64,000 bases of DNA from Cycas panzhihuaensis (GCA_023213395.1 CM041465.1:10230001-10294000), one strand, 5' to 3'. Shown: positions 1 to 12,648, counted from the stretch's first letter. Program-made: numbers and translations. Notes: generated from the sequence alone by a model not told the origin.

Positions 1-3000
1 TTTGTGACTTATAATATGTTTCTTGTATGGTTTCATGAAAAATGAATGATGGATTTATTTTATAATGAGTTGGGTCATGTTTTGATGAAGAAATGTATTG
101 TTTTTGTTCTATGATGCATCATGAATGATGATGGGATGTGTATTTTACTATCACCTAGTGATGACTAAGACTATGGCATTAAAACTTTTTTTCACGATTA
201 ATTTAATCTAATTTTTCATTTAAAACTCGTCATTTTTGTGATTTAGTCTTGATTTCACCCAAGTTTTGCCACTTTTACTCATTTTTGGGCTTGTGCTTAT
301 CATTTCAATCTTGTTTTGGGCCTATTTACTCATTTGTAAAGTTATATTTATCTCAATTTATGTTTAAAAATTAATTTTTAACCTTTTAATGAGCCAATTT
401 TCACTTCCTTGATTATCACATTTTTGGTGTTGCTAAAAATGCGACTGATCATGTTTTTAGAGTAAAGTGACATTTTTGGTAAGTATAAAAATGTGATCGA
501 TCGCATTTTTTACTGTCATACATGTAAAATTTGACCAATGTGCTAAATTTTTACATGCTACCACCTAGATTTGATAGATTCTTATCTCTTTGATGCCCAA
601 GAATGCTAAGGAGTGTTGTGTAACTCATTGTAGAGAAAAAAGGTGTGATTTGCCTATTGGACTTTTTGTGACTTTTAGAGATCTTTTAGGGACTACTACT
701 GCTATGACTTCAAGATTGATTTTATGGTGCTTATAGGTGAAATCAAGAGAAGAATTTGATGCTGCAACTTACTACTTCATTGGTGTTCAACTATTAATGG
801 TTTGATCTTCTACTTTTATGGTTTTCTTTCAAAGTTTCATCCTTAAAGTTCTTCTAAATTGGTAAGATCTTTCCTATGTGACTTTTTTGCTTGTGTCATT
901 ATTTCTTTGAAGGTTGTCTTTTACTTAGAATTTTCTCCTTCTTTTAATCGATTGTTATGGTGATCTTGTATATATTTTTGGCTTGAAATACTTATTGAAA
1001 GGCCAACACTTTGTGGGATTTGTAAGGGATAGGCTAAGGTGGGGTATGGTCATCTCTCCACCATTCATGTAGCTACCCCTTCCCATTCTTATATAACAGT
1101 TTGTATTTCAAGCGCTTTGACATCTTATTTAGCTTTGTTTAGTTGTGGTTAAGCTCTTCTTGCTTGTTGTTTATTTTCCTTTACCTATTTTAAAGGAGAA
1201 AGATGGAAAGAAATGATCAAATAGAAGAAAGAAGCCATTCTTAGGCGTATTTATGAATTAGAAAAGAATTCTTAGTTCTCTAGTTTTATTATTTGCTTGA
1301 TTTCACTCTTCAGATAGCCTTCTTTTCTTTGAAAAGAAAATTTATAGTGTTAAATAGAAAGTATATGCTTGATTATTTCAAAATTTTTGGAGATTCAAGG
1401 CCCTAATTGAGACAGAATCTTCAAAGTTATGAAGTTAACATCTTGTATGTAGATTATTATTGAGTTTTTCTTATTTGCATACACTTTCAAAAGGTTTGAA
1501 AATTCAATTTTAATAGAAATAACATATCCTTGAAGTCTCTTTTTTTTCATCATAGAGCATTCATTCAAGGAAAAGATTGCATGCATGAGAAGTAAAATAT
1601 TTTAAAAAGCATTATATGTTGTCAATTTCTTTGAAAGTTTGCATAAAGCAATTGCATGGTCTATTGCATCTTTTGTTGGTACTTTTTCTTTCATCATGAT
1701 GAGTGCATATCACATTTAAAAGGTTAGTTTCATAGTTGTACTAGTATGCTTCATGTTTAAAGCAAATAAAAAAATACAAAAAATACATTACATGCATCTA
1801 GTTTTCATTCTTCCTTGATTAGTTAAAGGTAGAATAGGCCTTTTTTGCTTTATTGATTACCTTTGTTTATTTTATTTTATTTTGATAAAATAACAAATAA
1901 AAAAATAAAACACCAATAAAAAAAAGGAGAGAAAAATAAAGAAAAATTTTCTATTTGCTTAACCCCTCCTTTTATCGTAGTAAAACTCAAAAGGTTAAAA
2001 AGATCAAAGGATAAGAGTCCATAGGAAGGATATTGAAAATATTATCAGAGTAATTCTGAATTTAGAACTCCTTCACCTAGTCATGTAGGTTAGTGGATTC
2101 TACCACCCCCTTTACATCTAAGTCTTTCATCATGTTCTTCTCCCATTACTTATTGGATGACATAACTAGGTGAAGACTCCTCCTCAGGAGTTAGGTAAAG
2201 GTGGTTACTTAGGTCCTCTTAAACTTCATGTCTCCAGGTTCTAATTAACACGAAAAGAAAACACCTCATTGATCAAGAGATATCTAGTTTAGGTCCACCC
2301 AAGACGACACCAATTAAGTCATGAAGATAAGTAAACATAGTGATGTGAATGGATAAGAATTCAATCTAGATGGGTGTGAACTGAGATGAAGACATATGAT
2401 TTTATGCTAGCTACACTAATTAGTAAACACTCTATCTAGGCCATGGTCAATGATACCAACTTAAGGATCACTTATAAATATAATTAGGTCTTTTCCTTTT
2501 TTCATATGTAAGCTAGATATAGATAGTAACATGTATCTCATGGTGATCACAGATTATTCTAAACCATGAAAGCGATGAGATATATATGTAAAATTAGGGA
2601 TGCACAAAAAAAATAGACACAATAAATGTAAACATCTATATATTGGCTTCGTAATACAAATGCAAGATTGATCAACACAAAGACTATAAGATTTTAACAA
2701 TAGGATCAATAACAGATATGAAAACAGTAACCTCTGTATATAAGAAGGTGCTAACACAAATGCTAATATAGACTAGTTAAGCTAGGTTTTGTAGATGCAT
2801 AATATTAAGATAAGTGTATATAGTGAAGACATTATATAGGATTAATCCAAACTCAATGCCAACAAGAGTATAATATGCACACAAATAAACTTTGTTTATA
2901 ATTCAAACAAAGACAAGAGTATGATATATAAATATAAGTGCTTAAATAAAGATGCAAAAGTTGTATAATCTCACTATAATACAAACATAAAAAAAATACA

Positions 3001-3366
3001 TAAGCCCAACCATAAAGATGATTATGTTTTGAATAGAGGTAACCACTCCCATTTAAATCAAAGATGTAGCAGCAAGACCAACAATTACTAAATAGCATGT
3101 CACATGATCAATGATTCTCATAGGGCAAAGATAAACATTTCACCACAAATATTTAATATTGTTAATCAAAATAAATACAAGCCCACCTGCAATAAAGGAA
3201 GAAAGGATGCCCCACATATAAACTATAATTGTGGACTAAGTGGAGATATCCACAGTAAATGTTAGGATATATATCGCTTGGATAGGACAATATAGCACAA
3301 TAATACACTTACAAACAAACCTAACAAAACACATAAAGAATGATTTATATCTCTCAATAGACCTAG
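1..3366. other. AT-rich intergenic DNA, no gene recognised
   Basis: No reading frame longer than about 80 codons has recognisable protein character, and no LTR pair or domain was found. The only structure worth naming is a near-perfect palindrome at 487-510. The last bases, CCTAG at 3362-3366, are one copy of the target-site duplication of TE1, so this DNA was originally continuous with 10034 onwards. Confidence 0.6.
487..510. repeat. 24 bp near-perfect palindrome
   Basis: The half-site AAAAATGTGATC is followed directly by GATCGCATTTTT, which is complementary at 11 of 12 positions, with GATCGATC in the centre. A looser relative (AAAAATGCGACTGATC) lies about 50 bases upstream. It could form a hairpin or be chance in AT-rich DNA. 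No function is assigned. Confidence 0.5.
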
Positions 3367-3781
3367 TGGGATGTTTCTTCTCACAAGTGCTCCTTGAGAT
3401 AACAAAGAAATGACAATCGTAACTGCCTCGTTCTGTCTAATAGGGAAAACAAATTAATAGAGAATCTCACAAGAATATAGGAGCACCAAATGATCACCAA
3501 AATAGAGAGTACTGCAACACAATCTTTATAAAAAGTTACATTAAGATAACCATCATTTACAATTTATGACCCTTATATAGACAAAAGAGGGTCTTTTACA
3601 TGCAATCCTATTGGTTGCCTAAGCAACCTTACATTCTACTGGATGGAATAGTGGCCTTACATACCATTGGCCAGCTTATCAACTCATGCTCAAATTCCAT
3701 AATTAACCTTATCTCTTAACCTCTTGATAGCTCTCTATATAATAGTGTTTTATATAACTTAGTAAGATGAGTTATATAATA
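3367..3781 (-). repeat. TE1 3' LTR (left)
   Basis: This 415 bp direct repeat matches 9614-10028 without net length change. It begins TGGGATGTTTC on the plus strand. The outer CA of the right copy is TA here (GTTATATAATA against GAGTTATGTAACA). It keeps the TATA-like CCTTATATAG block at 3571-3580, which reads CTATATAAGG in the element's own direction. Confidence 0.95.
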
Positions 3782-3797
3782 AGTCCCCTCCCTTGAG
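3782..3797 (-). other. TE1 polypurine tract
   Basis: The plus strand AGTCCCCTCCCTTGAG reads as the purine-rich CTCAAGGGAGGGGACT on the element strand. It abuts the 3' LTR exactly where plus-strand DNA synthesis is primed in LTR retrotransposons. Confidence 0.85.
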
Positions 3798-3814
3798 ATG
3801 TTGATTCCTCGAGG

Positions 3815-3990
3815 CATATGAGATGCTAGTGTTTTTTGATAAAATCATCAGATTCCCAAGTTACTTTGTCTAAGTTACAGACTACCCACTGTATCAACTG
3901 TTCTAAAATAGACCAATTTCAGAGATGGCATTGTCTAGTAGCCAGTATATGTTCTAGAGGTATGGACAAGGTTTTCTCTTTATCTAGAAT
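3815..3990 (-). pseudogene. TE1 chromodomain at the integrase C-terminus
   Basis: Reverse-strand translation gives PLEHILATRQCHL, a TGA stop, then NWSILEQLIQW and a short loop to KVTWESDDF. The conserved chromodomain skeleton (P..IL..R, L.QW, .TWE..DF) is clear. In chromoviruses this module follows integrase and guides insertion into chosen chromatin. One stop interrupts it, so a full-length integrase-chromodomain is not made from this copy. Confidence 0.85.
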
Positions 3991-4019
3991 TAAAAGGGTT
4001 GTCTGGGAGACATGGGTTT

Positions 4020-5065
4020 TCCTTAGACACTTTCAAAGACAAGATACATAAAAAACATAATGGATGTTGGTGGTGAGGGGAAGGTTAAGAGCATATGCAA
4101 CTTTACCAATACATTTAAGGACTTTATAGGGGCCATAATATTGAGGGCTAAGTTTGTGGTTCTTATAATAGTGAAGGGATTGTTGCTTATAAGGTTGGAG
4201 ATGAAGGAATATAAGATCACCAATATTGAAGGAGAGATTAGAACGGTGGCAGTCTGTTAATTGTTTCATTTGATTTTGGGCTATGGATAAGTTTTATTTA
4301 AGGGTGTGGAGAATTCATTCCATATACTGTAGTTTTTGTTGTGCTGCTATCATGTAGAGGTTGGTAGCCAAGGTGTGATGGGATGGTAGGGGATACCCAT
4401 AGAGAGCTAAAAATGGGGACATTCCAATGGCTAAATTATGTGAGGAGTTGTACCAATATTCAACTAAGGCTAGGCATGATGTCTATTTAGACTGGTGGTC
4501 AGATGCAAAGCAACGTAAGTAGGTCTCCAAAGTTTTGTTAAGGACCTCAGATTAGCCATTAGTATATGGATGGTATGCCAAACTCATACTGAATGATGTT
4601 TTTGATGTGTGAAATAACTCATGCCAGAAGGAGCTAGTAAATTTAGGGTCGTAGTCACATACAATAGTGGATGGAAAACTATGTAAATAAAATATTGTAT
4701 GGATGTAAATATTAGTGATACATAGAGCCTTATAGATTATGTGGATAGGTAAAAAGTGGGCATATTTTGTCAACCTATCTATGACTACTAAAATGGAGTC
4801 AAATTTGATCAATAATGGTAAGCCTATTATAAATTCCATGGCAATAGCTTCCCATTTACCTTGTGGGATGTGCAATGGTTGGAGGAGGCCTGGTTGGGAT
4901 TTCATATCAGCTTTATTACATTGGCATGTGTCACATTCTGAGACAAAGGTAAGGATGGTGGATTTCACTTCTAGCCAAAAGAAGTCAAAACGTATCCTAT
5001 GATAAATTTTATCAAAACTAGAATGACCACCAAGAGGGTAAGAATGATATTCTGATAAAATTTAC
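4020..5065 (-). pseudogene. TE1 integrase
   Basis: Reading right to left, the zinc-binding region (YPLGGHSSFDKIYHRI, then CDTCQCNK) leads into the catalytic core. The core contains AMEFIIGLP, IDRLTKYAHFLP and VCDYDPKFTSSFW, then YHPYTNG, a stop and SEVLNKTL, and ends with the typical LSPQYYGPYKVLKCIGKVAY block. The first catalytic Asp of the DDE triad is Glu (MEFI instead of MDFI). The second Asp and the final Glu are still visible. Stops and frame changes split it into several pieces. Confidence 0.9.
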
Positions 5066-5339
5066 AGAATAAATGCTGAGTGGAGGTGTATGAATATGTG
5101 ATTTTAGTATAAGAGAAGGTTATTATAGATGGACCAATCCTTATGAGTGTGGACCTTATCAACCTAGTGTGAGAAATCTGGTTGGGTTTGGTTAGCTGTG
5201 GCTAAGTCCTGTATCTATGTCAACTATGGGAAGAAATGGAATAAATGGTGGGGTCCTCAGTAGGACTGGTGTTATCATTAAGTATAGGGGAAGGTAGCCT
5301 CAATAGATCATCTTCCACAATATTATCTTTTCCCTTTCT

Positions 5340-5760
5340 ATATGTGATTATAAAATTAAAAACTTGGAGGTAGTCAACCCATTTAGCCTACTCTTCCGAG
5401 AGGACTAGTTGATCTAGTAAGCGGTAAAGGCTATGATGATCAGTGAGGATAGTAAATTTAGAACCAAGTAGATATTGTCACCATTTATCAATAGTGTGGA
5501 GGATGGCCCACATTTCTTTTTGATAGGTAGACAATCTACACTCATGATCTTTGAGTTTTTGACTTTTAAAGATGATGGGGTGGAAGTCATGTATTAAGAC
5601 TGCACCTAATCCATACTTGGAGGCATTGCATTCTAATTGGAAAGGCCAAGTAAAGTTAGGAGAGGCCAAAATTGGGGTGGTTTTCATGACCTCCTTTAGA
5701 TGGAGGAATGCCTCATCAGCTAAGGGAGACCATTGGAAGGAATCCTTTTAAAGTAAGTGG
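5340..5760 (-). pseudogene. TE1 RNase H
   Basis: An open stretch at 5478-5687 carries the start of a gypsy RNase H: FQLECNASKYGLGAVL, then IIFKSQKLKDHECRLSTYQKE and ILHTIDKW. The first catalytic Asp (normally CDAS) is Asn in CNAS, which should abolish activity. It continues leftwards, out of frame, towards integrase. Confidence 0.88.
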
Positions 5761-5879
5761 GTTAAGGGGGTGGTTAGTGTGGCATAATTTTGAACAAACT
5801 AATGATAGAATCTAGTAAGCCCTAGGAAAACTCGTAATTAGGTCAGGGTTTTTGGGGTTAGCCAATTAGTGATGACAGA

Positions 5880-6570
5880 GATTTTATTAAGATCCACCTA
5901 AACCCCTATAAAGGATATAATATGAATAAGGTCTTATAGTTTAGATTTTCTAAACTTATACTTGGAGAGTTTAGCATATAGTTTATTCTCAGTTAGGATT
6001 TAAAGGACTATTTCTAGATGTGAGATGTGAGTAGGCATGTTTGAGCTATAGGTAATAATATCATTGAAGAAGACGATGAAAAATTTTTCATATGTATGGG
6101 GAAAGGATCTTATTCATAAGGGCTTAAAAAGTGGCCAGAGTATTACATAGGCTAAAGGGCATGACCTGGAACTCAAAGTGGCCATGGTGGGTTCAAAAAG
6201 CCATTTTATGTTAATCCTCTGGTAAGATAGGGATTTGGTAATATCCTAATTGTAAATCAAGTTTGGTAAAAATTGTAGCACCATGGATCTCATCTAATAT
6301 GTCATCAATTTGTAGCATGGAGAGCTTATTTTTTATGGTGATTTTATTTAGCATATGATAATCAATGCAAAGTCAGAAAGAGCCATCCTTTTTGTGAACT
6401 AAAATGATGGGTGCTACATGCAGTCTTTTACTAGGTTGGCTGATAACCATGTCTAGCAATTCCCTTGTGATTTTTTTTATTTTATTTTTTTAGAAATAAG
6501 AGTTCCTATATGGTCAAAGGCTAATCAGGTCATATGAATTTTGTAACTCAATAATATGATAACAACCTCG
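5880..6570 (-). pseudogene. TE1 reverse transcriptase
   Basis: The reverse strand shows KKDGSF, a stop and LCIDYHMLNKITIKNK, then DDILDEIHGATIFTKLDL and GYYQIP, in the normal order of gypsy reverse transcriptase blocks. The active-site box reads IVFFNDIITY near 6060, so the first Asp of the FFDD motif is Asn. With in-frame stops this polymerase is dead. Confidence 0.88.
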
Positions 6571-6834
6571 ATCGGGCAGGGAGCTAGTAGGTGACAGAGC
6601 AAATATAGATTGGTATCAGTTTAATACTTACTGGATATTAGGGTGAATAACCAAAGGATCTTAGATATGGTTGAGACGAATGATGTATCATATGTTACCA
6701 TTAAGTTGTAGGTGCATTTATACGAGTGAGATTACTTTGTTTGGAAGGGCTTACATCCCATAAAGTTTATGTGAGTGGCCTATATGATCTTTGAATATAA
6801 TGAATGGGGGCACGGGTGAATTATTAGTGTTATA

Positions 6835-7100
6835 AGTTCCTAGAGTCTAGAGCCATTGTATGCTAAGAATTTCATCTAACCCACCTATGGATAGGGCATA
6901 AAAATCAGAGACAAGGGTATATGAGCCAATGTGGACTATGAGGTCTTTTATTATTCTTACACAATAAAGGGTGTGATGACTAGATAAGGAGCAAGTAAAG
7001 CCTACTTTAGGTTCTATGTAAATGTTCAACTATCGAGCAATCAAGATATCAATTAAATTTAGTAACGTACCACCATCAATCAAAATGGTAATTGGGGTTT
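6835..7100 (-). pseudogene. TE1 aspartic protease
   Basis: ILIDGGTLLNLIDI is recognisable as the retropepsin active-site block (normally DSG). A segment ending GGLDEILSIQWL follows, the usual end of a gypsy protease. The catalytic Asp is kept but the following Ser is Gly. A stop lies between the two halves. Confidence 0.8.
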
Positions 7101-7179
7101 TTCAAAGTATTCCTTTTGACTTGGAGTGGTTTAGTACATAGTGGAGGTAACGACTGATAAGGAAACTTCAAGTTCACGA

Positions 7180-8335
7180 TTTAGAGGCAACGCATTAGTA
7201 GGGTGGTCTTAGGGTTCATCATCATATTTATGCTCAGTCTCAAGGTCATCTTCTAAAGATAAGTTAGGGTCAATTGTAAAGACCATCTTCCTAGCTTTGT
7301 AGATTCTACTATAATTAGAGGTCTATTTTTTAGAACATTGCATATATAGACCAGCTTCTCGATGATATTGTACCTTTATTAGAGTGATATATATAAACTT
7401 CAAAGACGGTTCCTCAGTACATTACTTGAGAGATATAGATCGGGTGTCATATAGTCATGGGCATAATCGTTGGTAGTCAGTTGGATGTGGTCTTTGATAC
7501 CAAGTAGTATCAGCTTATTGGGATCATGAAAGCTAGGTGGAGTCTTATCTAAATGGAGGAGGCCTTTCTGCAGTAAACTCTACTTCTATTATTTTAGCCA
7601 TATTAATTGCATCTTTTAGAGTAGATAGAGAGACTATCTTCAGATGTATTTGGATGCATTCTTTAAGCCCAGATGTATGCGTATCTATCTCTATCTATTT
7701 ATCAAGTTGTTGATCAACCCAATTACATAAAGATTGGAACTCACCAGCATATACTTTGACAGAGGATACTTGCTTCAACCATGTCAGTTGTATAAAAAAA
7801 GATTGGTTCCAAGTATCTTCTTATTGCTCGAAAAAATAAGTAGAGAATTGTGCCCAAGACTGGCTAGAAGGGTACTCCCGCTTCTACCATCGGAACCAAT
7901 GGTGTGCCTTCCCATCTAAATGGATAGAAGCAAATGCAAGTTATTCATTTACTAACATTGGGTTGAGTGTAAAGTAGGACTCTAGTTTACTAATCCAACT
8001 TCTTACGTTGTCCTTATTGAGATATGAATTAAATGTAGGTATGTTGATCTTATGATGAAATGGTTACTGCTGACATAGAGGCAGAGTTATGGTTTGTTAC
8101 TATGTGGGGCCAATTGGTGGCTGAGGAGAGAAGTTGTTCAACCTCTAAAGTACATGTCAGATATCAGCATGGGATGCTAAGGTTGATATTTTTATGTAAA
8201 ATTCTATCTGTGTAGTAACTACTTTATTTTTAACCTCCTCGTGTATGTGGTCTAAACTTCCTTAATTTTTTCCTAAATGTTGGTGACTTAGGTCTTGACT
8301 GTCAAGATTTTATCACTATTGTTTTGAGGAGCCAT
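7180..8335 (-). pseudogene. TE1 gag
   Basis: A start codon at 8335 gives MAPQNNSDKILTVKT before a stop. Further in, KINIPTFNSYLNKDNVRSWI, KLESYFTLNPM and LAFASIHLDGKAHHWFRW match the gypsy capsid (retrotransposon gag) region. Several stops and frameshifts interrupt it. No zinc knuckle could be placed with certainty. Confidence 0.8.
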
Positions 8336-9597
8336 GTAGAAAGGGCATAAAGAGGCAAGAATAGGTAGAAAGAAGGGGAATGAATGAAGTAGGAAAGGTC
8401 AAGAAAGAACAAGACATGCGAATTAGGAAGTTGTTAAGGGGAAGAGAAGGGGACAAATAAGGAGATTGTGGGGTGTTTATAGCCTGTTGATCCCAAAAAA
8501 ATTATATAAACAAGATATCAGGTTCTTTTTAATAAGTGCAAAAAGCTCGTTTAGATGGGATATATGAGGTGTAGATGGGGGTTGGGGGTGGTGGGACCCA
8601 CTAGTGACCAGGTACTGAAAAATATGAAAATTACTAGTATGTACTAACCTAGTGCAAACTAACCAGTATGATGTGCTAATCAAAATAAGGTATATAGTTG
8701 TAAGGGTAAATTTTTTGCTATGAGCTTGCATCGTGAAGCATGACTAAGTGGAGATTTTTTTCTTTTCTTTTCTTTTCTGTAGTAAGTCTCACTGCGTTGA
8801 TAGATTCTGAGTTTAGGCAGTAAGAGGAAATTCCTTTTCAAAATATGAGGTGACTTACAGTCTGAACCCAAAAGTGGAATATGTATATCAGAGTATCCTA
8901 CCAATCACTAGACAAGGTGTGTTTGGTCTTATAGGCCTACCAATAAATTATAGAAGTTCAAGGTAGACAGCTTTGTGGCACTAACTGCTAACCACTACAC
9001 TATAAGACTTTAACAATCGATAGTTTGCCTATGCTAGGAAGGAATTAGGACCTAAAGGGGTCCTCTTATATACCCAAAGATACGTGGAGATATACTTTCC
9101 TAGCCAAGTTCTATCTAGGGCTTGATTCAGGAGTGTTATCTCTAGTTCTTCATGTAAAGGGTGGAAGAGCCATGATGTGCTTAGCCAAAATGACAGATCA
9201 TTGTGATATTTAAAGACTCTCAGTACAGGTCTTTACCTAACTATTTGGGTAGCTGCACATCAGTGTTATCTACTTAGGAAAAGAGGTGGAAAGGAGAAAG
9301 GATAGTCGTCGAGCAATGTTATCTATCCTTGAGATATAGTTGAATACAAAAATTGAAATACAGAAATGAAATTAAAACTAGATGAAAAATAAAAGGATAA
9401 AGTATTGGTGTTACTTAGGGGAAAAATCCCCTTTTTCTCCTGACTCTTCAACTGTCTTGATACTGTTCCTCAATCTCTATAGAGAGAGTACTAAGCAAAG
9501 GTCTTTCCTCAATCTCTACCAAGGTAGAGAGAGTACTCGATCTAATAAGGGGAAAAAAAAAATCTCATTTTTTGAGTAGCTTCCCATGATTGTAACG
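8336..9597 (-). other. TE1 5' leader
   Basis: Untranslated DNA between the primer binding site and gag. It holds no recognisable protein. A direct repeat of about 30 bases (CTCAATCTCTAnnnn...AGAGAGTACT type) occurs at about 9468-9535. Confidence 0.6.
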
Positions 9598-9611
9598 TGG
9601 CTCTAATACCA
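9598..9611 (-). other. TE1 primer binding site (tRNA-iMet)
   Basis: The element strand reads TGGTATTAGAGCCA, differing at one base from the plant initiator-methionine tRNA complement TGGTATCAGAGCCA. It lies two bases inside the 5' LTR. Confidence 0.92.
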
Positions 9612-9613
9612 TT

Positions 9614-10028
9614 TGGGATCTTTCTTCTCACAAGTGCTCCTTGAGATAAGAGAAAAATGACAATCATAAATGTTTCATTCTATCTAATAGGGAAAATAAA
9701 TTAACAAAGAATCTCATAAGAACACAAGAGCACTAAATGATCACTAAAATAGAAAGTATCGCAGCACAATCTTTATAAAAAGTTACATCAAGATAACCAT
9801 CATTTACAATTTATGACCCTTATATAGGCAAAAGAGGGTCTTTCACATACAATCCTATTGGCAGCCTAAGCGGCCTTACATTCTATTGGATGGCATATAA
9901 GCCTTGCATATCATTGGATAGCTCATCGGCTCATGCACGAAATTCCATAATTAACCTTATCTCTTAACCTCTTCATAGCTCTGCGTATAATAGTGTTTTA
10001 CAGACTTAGTGAAATGAGTTATGTAACA
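9614..10028 (-). repeat. TE1 5' LTR (right)
   Basis: 415 bp, TGGGATC...GTAACA, so TG...CA termini are intact. It matches 3367-3781 along its whole length and is followed by the target-site duplication copy CCTCG at 10029-10033. Confidence 0.95.
9819..9826 (-). promoter_or_regulatory. TE1 LTR TATA box
   Basis: The plus strand CTTATATA lies inside CCCTTATATAGG. On the element strand it reads TATATAAG, a good TATA box inside the 5' LTR. It is present in the other LTR too (3571-3580). The position is plausible for the U3/R border, but the transcription start is not determined. Confidence 0.5.
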
Positions 10029-10033
10029 CCTCG

Positions 10034-11149
10034 ATAGATATAATATTTGATGTAATATAAAAAATGAGTGATAGACCTTCCCAAATAATCTTGTATAATG
10101 TTAAACGATAGAATTAGAGGACAAAGGAATAGAGAAGAGGAATGAAAATACATGCAAAAAGAGATGACAAACATTTACAAGGAAGGTAGTGTTGATGAAC
10201 ACTAGGGTCTTCGAACCTTTAAAAGATATAGGTAGGACTGAGAGGATTTGGCATACCTTTTAAGGTCTACCACTACTTGGTATTAACAAATGGTTGACAA
10301 AGTACTACTAATATATCTCCTATGATTTGGGTTATTGCCCTAATGTGGGTAATCTCTCCAAGGTAGGTAATCACCCTAATATGGGCATTATTCCAGTAAT
10401 TTTAGCGTTATTATAAGCATGTTTTTTATGTTTTTTAAGTTTTTCTTAAGTTTATTTTAAGCCCTACTATTTTAGTTTTTCTTTTACTAATTAAAAATAT
10501 ATATTTTCAAGTTAAAAATATTAAAAATTTAGTAATATTTTAAGTTGATTTTTACTTTTCTTAAGGCTCTTTTAAATATGTTCCTTTTATTTTTTAATAA
10601 TAAAAATTAATAATTAACAAAATAATTTTTTTAACTTGAAGCATTAAAAATATAACTCTTGAATTAATTTTGAGACCATACCAATCTTATAAGGAGAACG
10701 ATTAGGACCCCTAAAATTAATCACTCCTACACATGTGAGTTACATGTACCTAGACAAACAAATTAGGGGAGAACTCACTATCAAGTGTATTAAGTGATAA
10801 GTTAAGATGCAAACCCATAAATTTAGAGCTTGGAGACTAGGTTAGACCTAGAGAGGGTGATTGCCTTGGTTGGAAGTGTGTCATTAGATAAGGACTCAAT
10901 TGTTAGGCCATAAATTTGGCACAAGTGGATTTATAGTATTAGGAGGGTGATAAAACCTTTTAGTTTTCACATACCTTTAGGTATATAGAGCCTATGGACT
11001 GCTAGTTGTAAGCAAGTATACCATCATACAATACTATCTCAACTACTAGGGGTTATTAGGCAAAGAGATACTAAGACTTTCAATACTATCATAATAAATC
11101 TCTTTAAGTAGATAGGACATTACCGATACTTATACTCATTTAGTCATCA
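10034..11149. other. AT-rich DNA left of the TE2 gag; no LTR found
   Basis: This is where the leader and 5' LTR of TE2 should lie, but I found neither the tRNA-iMet binding sequence nor a match to the TE2 3' LTR at 34770. The DNA is AT-rich with no recognised coding content. Either the 5' end of TE2 is truncated, or it lies left of TE1 and is too decayed to see. Confidence 0.45.
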
Positions 11150-12398
11150 TGGATTTACAGATGGTTCTAAGTAATAGCATCAAATTATCTAGCAGTAAAA
11201 ATTTCTTAGCTTGAAAGAAATAAGTCAAGAACATACTTGTAATGAATAAACTTTGGACTTATGTTTCTAGTGCCACTCCTAAACTTAAATCTATAGAAGA
11301 TCTTAATGATTCTACTATTTCTATACTACTTGAACCTATTACCCTTGCTACCCTTAATTAAAATGATGAAATCACACTCTCTTTTTTCTTTATATTTCTC
11401 ATGAAGAAAATATCAATTAAAATATTGAAATTACCACCACTTCTACTAAAGCCTAGAACACTATCTATGTATTATATGAAAGGAAATATAATACTATAGT
11501 TATCATGCTCAAAGAATAATTATACTCCACTCCTTATGCAGGTTCAGTTATAGCTTATTTAACTCAAATCAAAGCATTTAGAAATTAATTGAATATTCTT
11601 GGACAACCACCCAATGATAGTGACCTAATATCTTACATCATGGATGTATTACCAACTAGATATAACTCCCTTATTTCTAACCTATCACATTCCAATTATC
11701 TTGCCATATTGACTTCAATACTTTTGAGAGAATTCTACTATAAGAGGAATGCATTTTGAATAGACTTAGAGATTTAGGTACCTTCTCATCAACTACTACC
11801 TTAGTTGCATGACATAAAGGGAAACAACATCATCAAAACATCAACCAATAGTTTGGTTCCATGAATTTGAACCAATACTAATAATGCCAATACCATCCAT
11901 ATCAGGTTCTTTATTATTATTATGGCAAACCAAGTCATAATACACTAGAATGCAAAAAAGAGAGAGCCAATCTATAATGATAACAACAACACTAGAACTA
12001 GTCTACAAATTGAAACAATCCTAATCATGGTTATGATAATTTTTAAGGATCTCAAAGACCAAATTAGAATTCCTAACACATTAATTAAGGTAATGTAAGA
12101 TATCCAAACTATAACTAGTGAAGAAATATGAATCAAGGAGGCCATATGGCTAACTCTTAAAACTTATTTTTTGTTACTTTTATAGCCCATCATTTTAATA
12201 AATCCTAGTTGATTGATTCTAGAGCCTCTTGACACATGATTAGTTCTAAAGAATTGCTTATAGATACAAGGCCCATTTAAAATTAGTCTGTAATATTTGG
12301 TAACGATATTATATTTGAAGTTTCTAAGATTAACAATTCTCCCATTTTATTAAAAAACTCTAACATTAAGCATCACCTAAATAATATTTTTTATGTAC
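11150..12398 (+). mobile_element. TE2 (5' part): Ty1/copia host element, gag and start of protease
   Basis: This is the left half of the outermost element in the nest. The gag region reads TWISSAT-like and SVIAYLTQIKAF, then LGQPPNDSDLISYIMDVLP and RYNSLISNL, typical of copia UBN2-type gag. A decayed zinc knuckle follows (YYYYGKPSHNTLEC, both first Cys now Tyr). The protease start reads LIDSRAS, a stop and HMI, so DSG has become DSR. It breaks off at NNIFYV, exactly where TE3 inserted, and resumes at 31901. Confidence 0.85.
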
Positions 12399-12632
12399 TG
12401 TTACATACCTTTTCTGTAACGTGAAGAGATAGTTGGTTTAAACAAGTGCACTAGAGAGAAAATAGTCAAAAGACTAGTGTATATTGATTGATAAAATAAA
12501 TGATGTCCCACAATATAATTGAGGCCACATTTATATGAGTATAATGCCCTCTTCACATAAAAGTCACAACTATTCCTTATGTACCTTTTCATTAAACAAG
12601 CAATTAGTTAATTCTTAAGGAGTTTTATAACA
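12399..12632 (-). repeat. TE3 3' LTR (left)
   Basis: 234 bp, TGTTACATACC...TTATAACA, with intact TG...CA ends. It matches 31667-31900 at about 91%, most differences being transitions. Confidence 0.96.
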
Positions 12633-12648
12633 ATTCCTCTCCCTTAAG
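12633..12648 (-). other. TE3 polypurine tract
   Basis: The plus strand ATTCCTCTCCCTTAAG reads CTTAAGGGAGAGGAAT on the element strand and abuts the 3' LTR. Confidence 0.85.

Larger units (their letters stand above)
3367..10028 (-). mobile_element. TE1: full-length Ty3/gypsy chromovirus, degenerate
   Basis: This 6.66 kb LTR retrotransposon reads right to left. The sequence shows two 415 bp LTRs (3367-3781 and 9614-10028), a primer binding site against initiator methionine tRNA beside the right LTR, and a polypurine tract beside the left LTR. A 5 bp target-site duplication flanks it with one mismatch (CCTAG left, CCTCG right). Between them, in element order, lie gag, protease, reverse transcriptase, RNase H, integrase and a C-terminal chromodomain, the order that defines chromoviruses. 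All parts carry stops or catalytic substitutions, so it cannot be autonomous. The LTRs differ by roughly 14% by hand count, indicating an old insertion. Confidence 0.95.
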
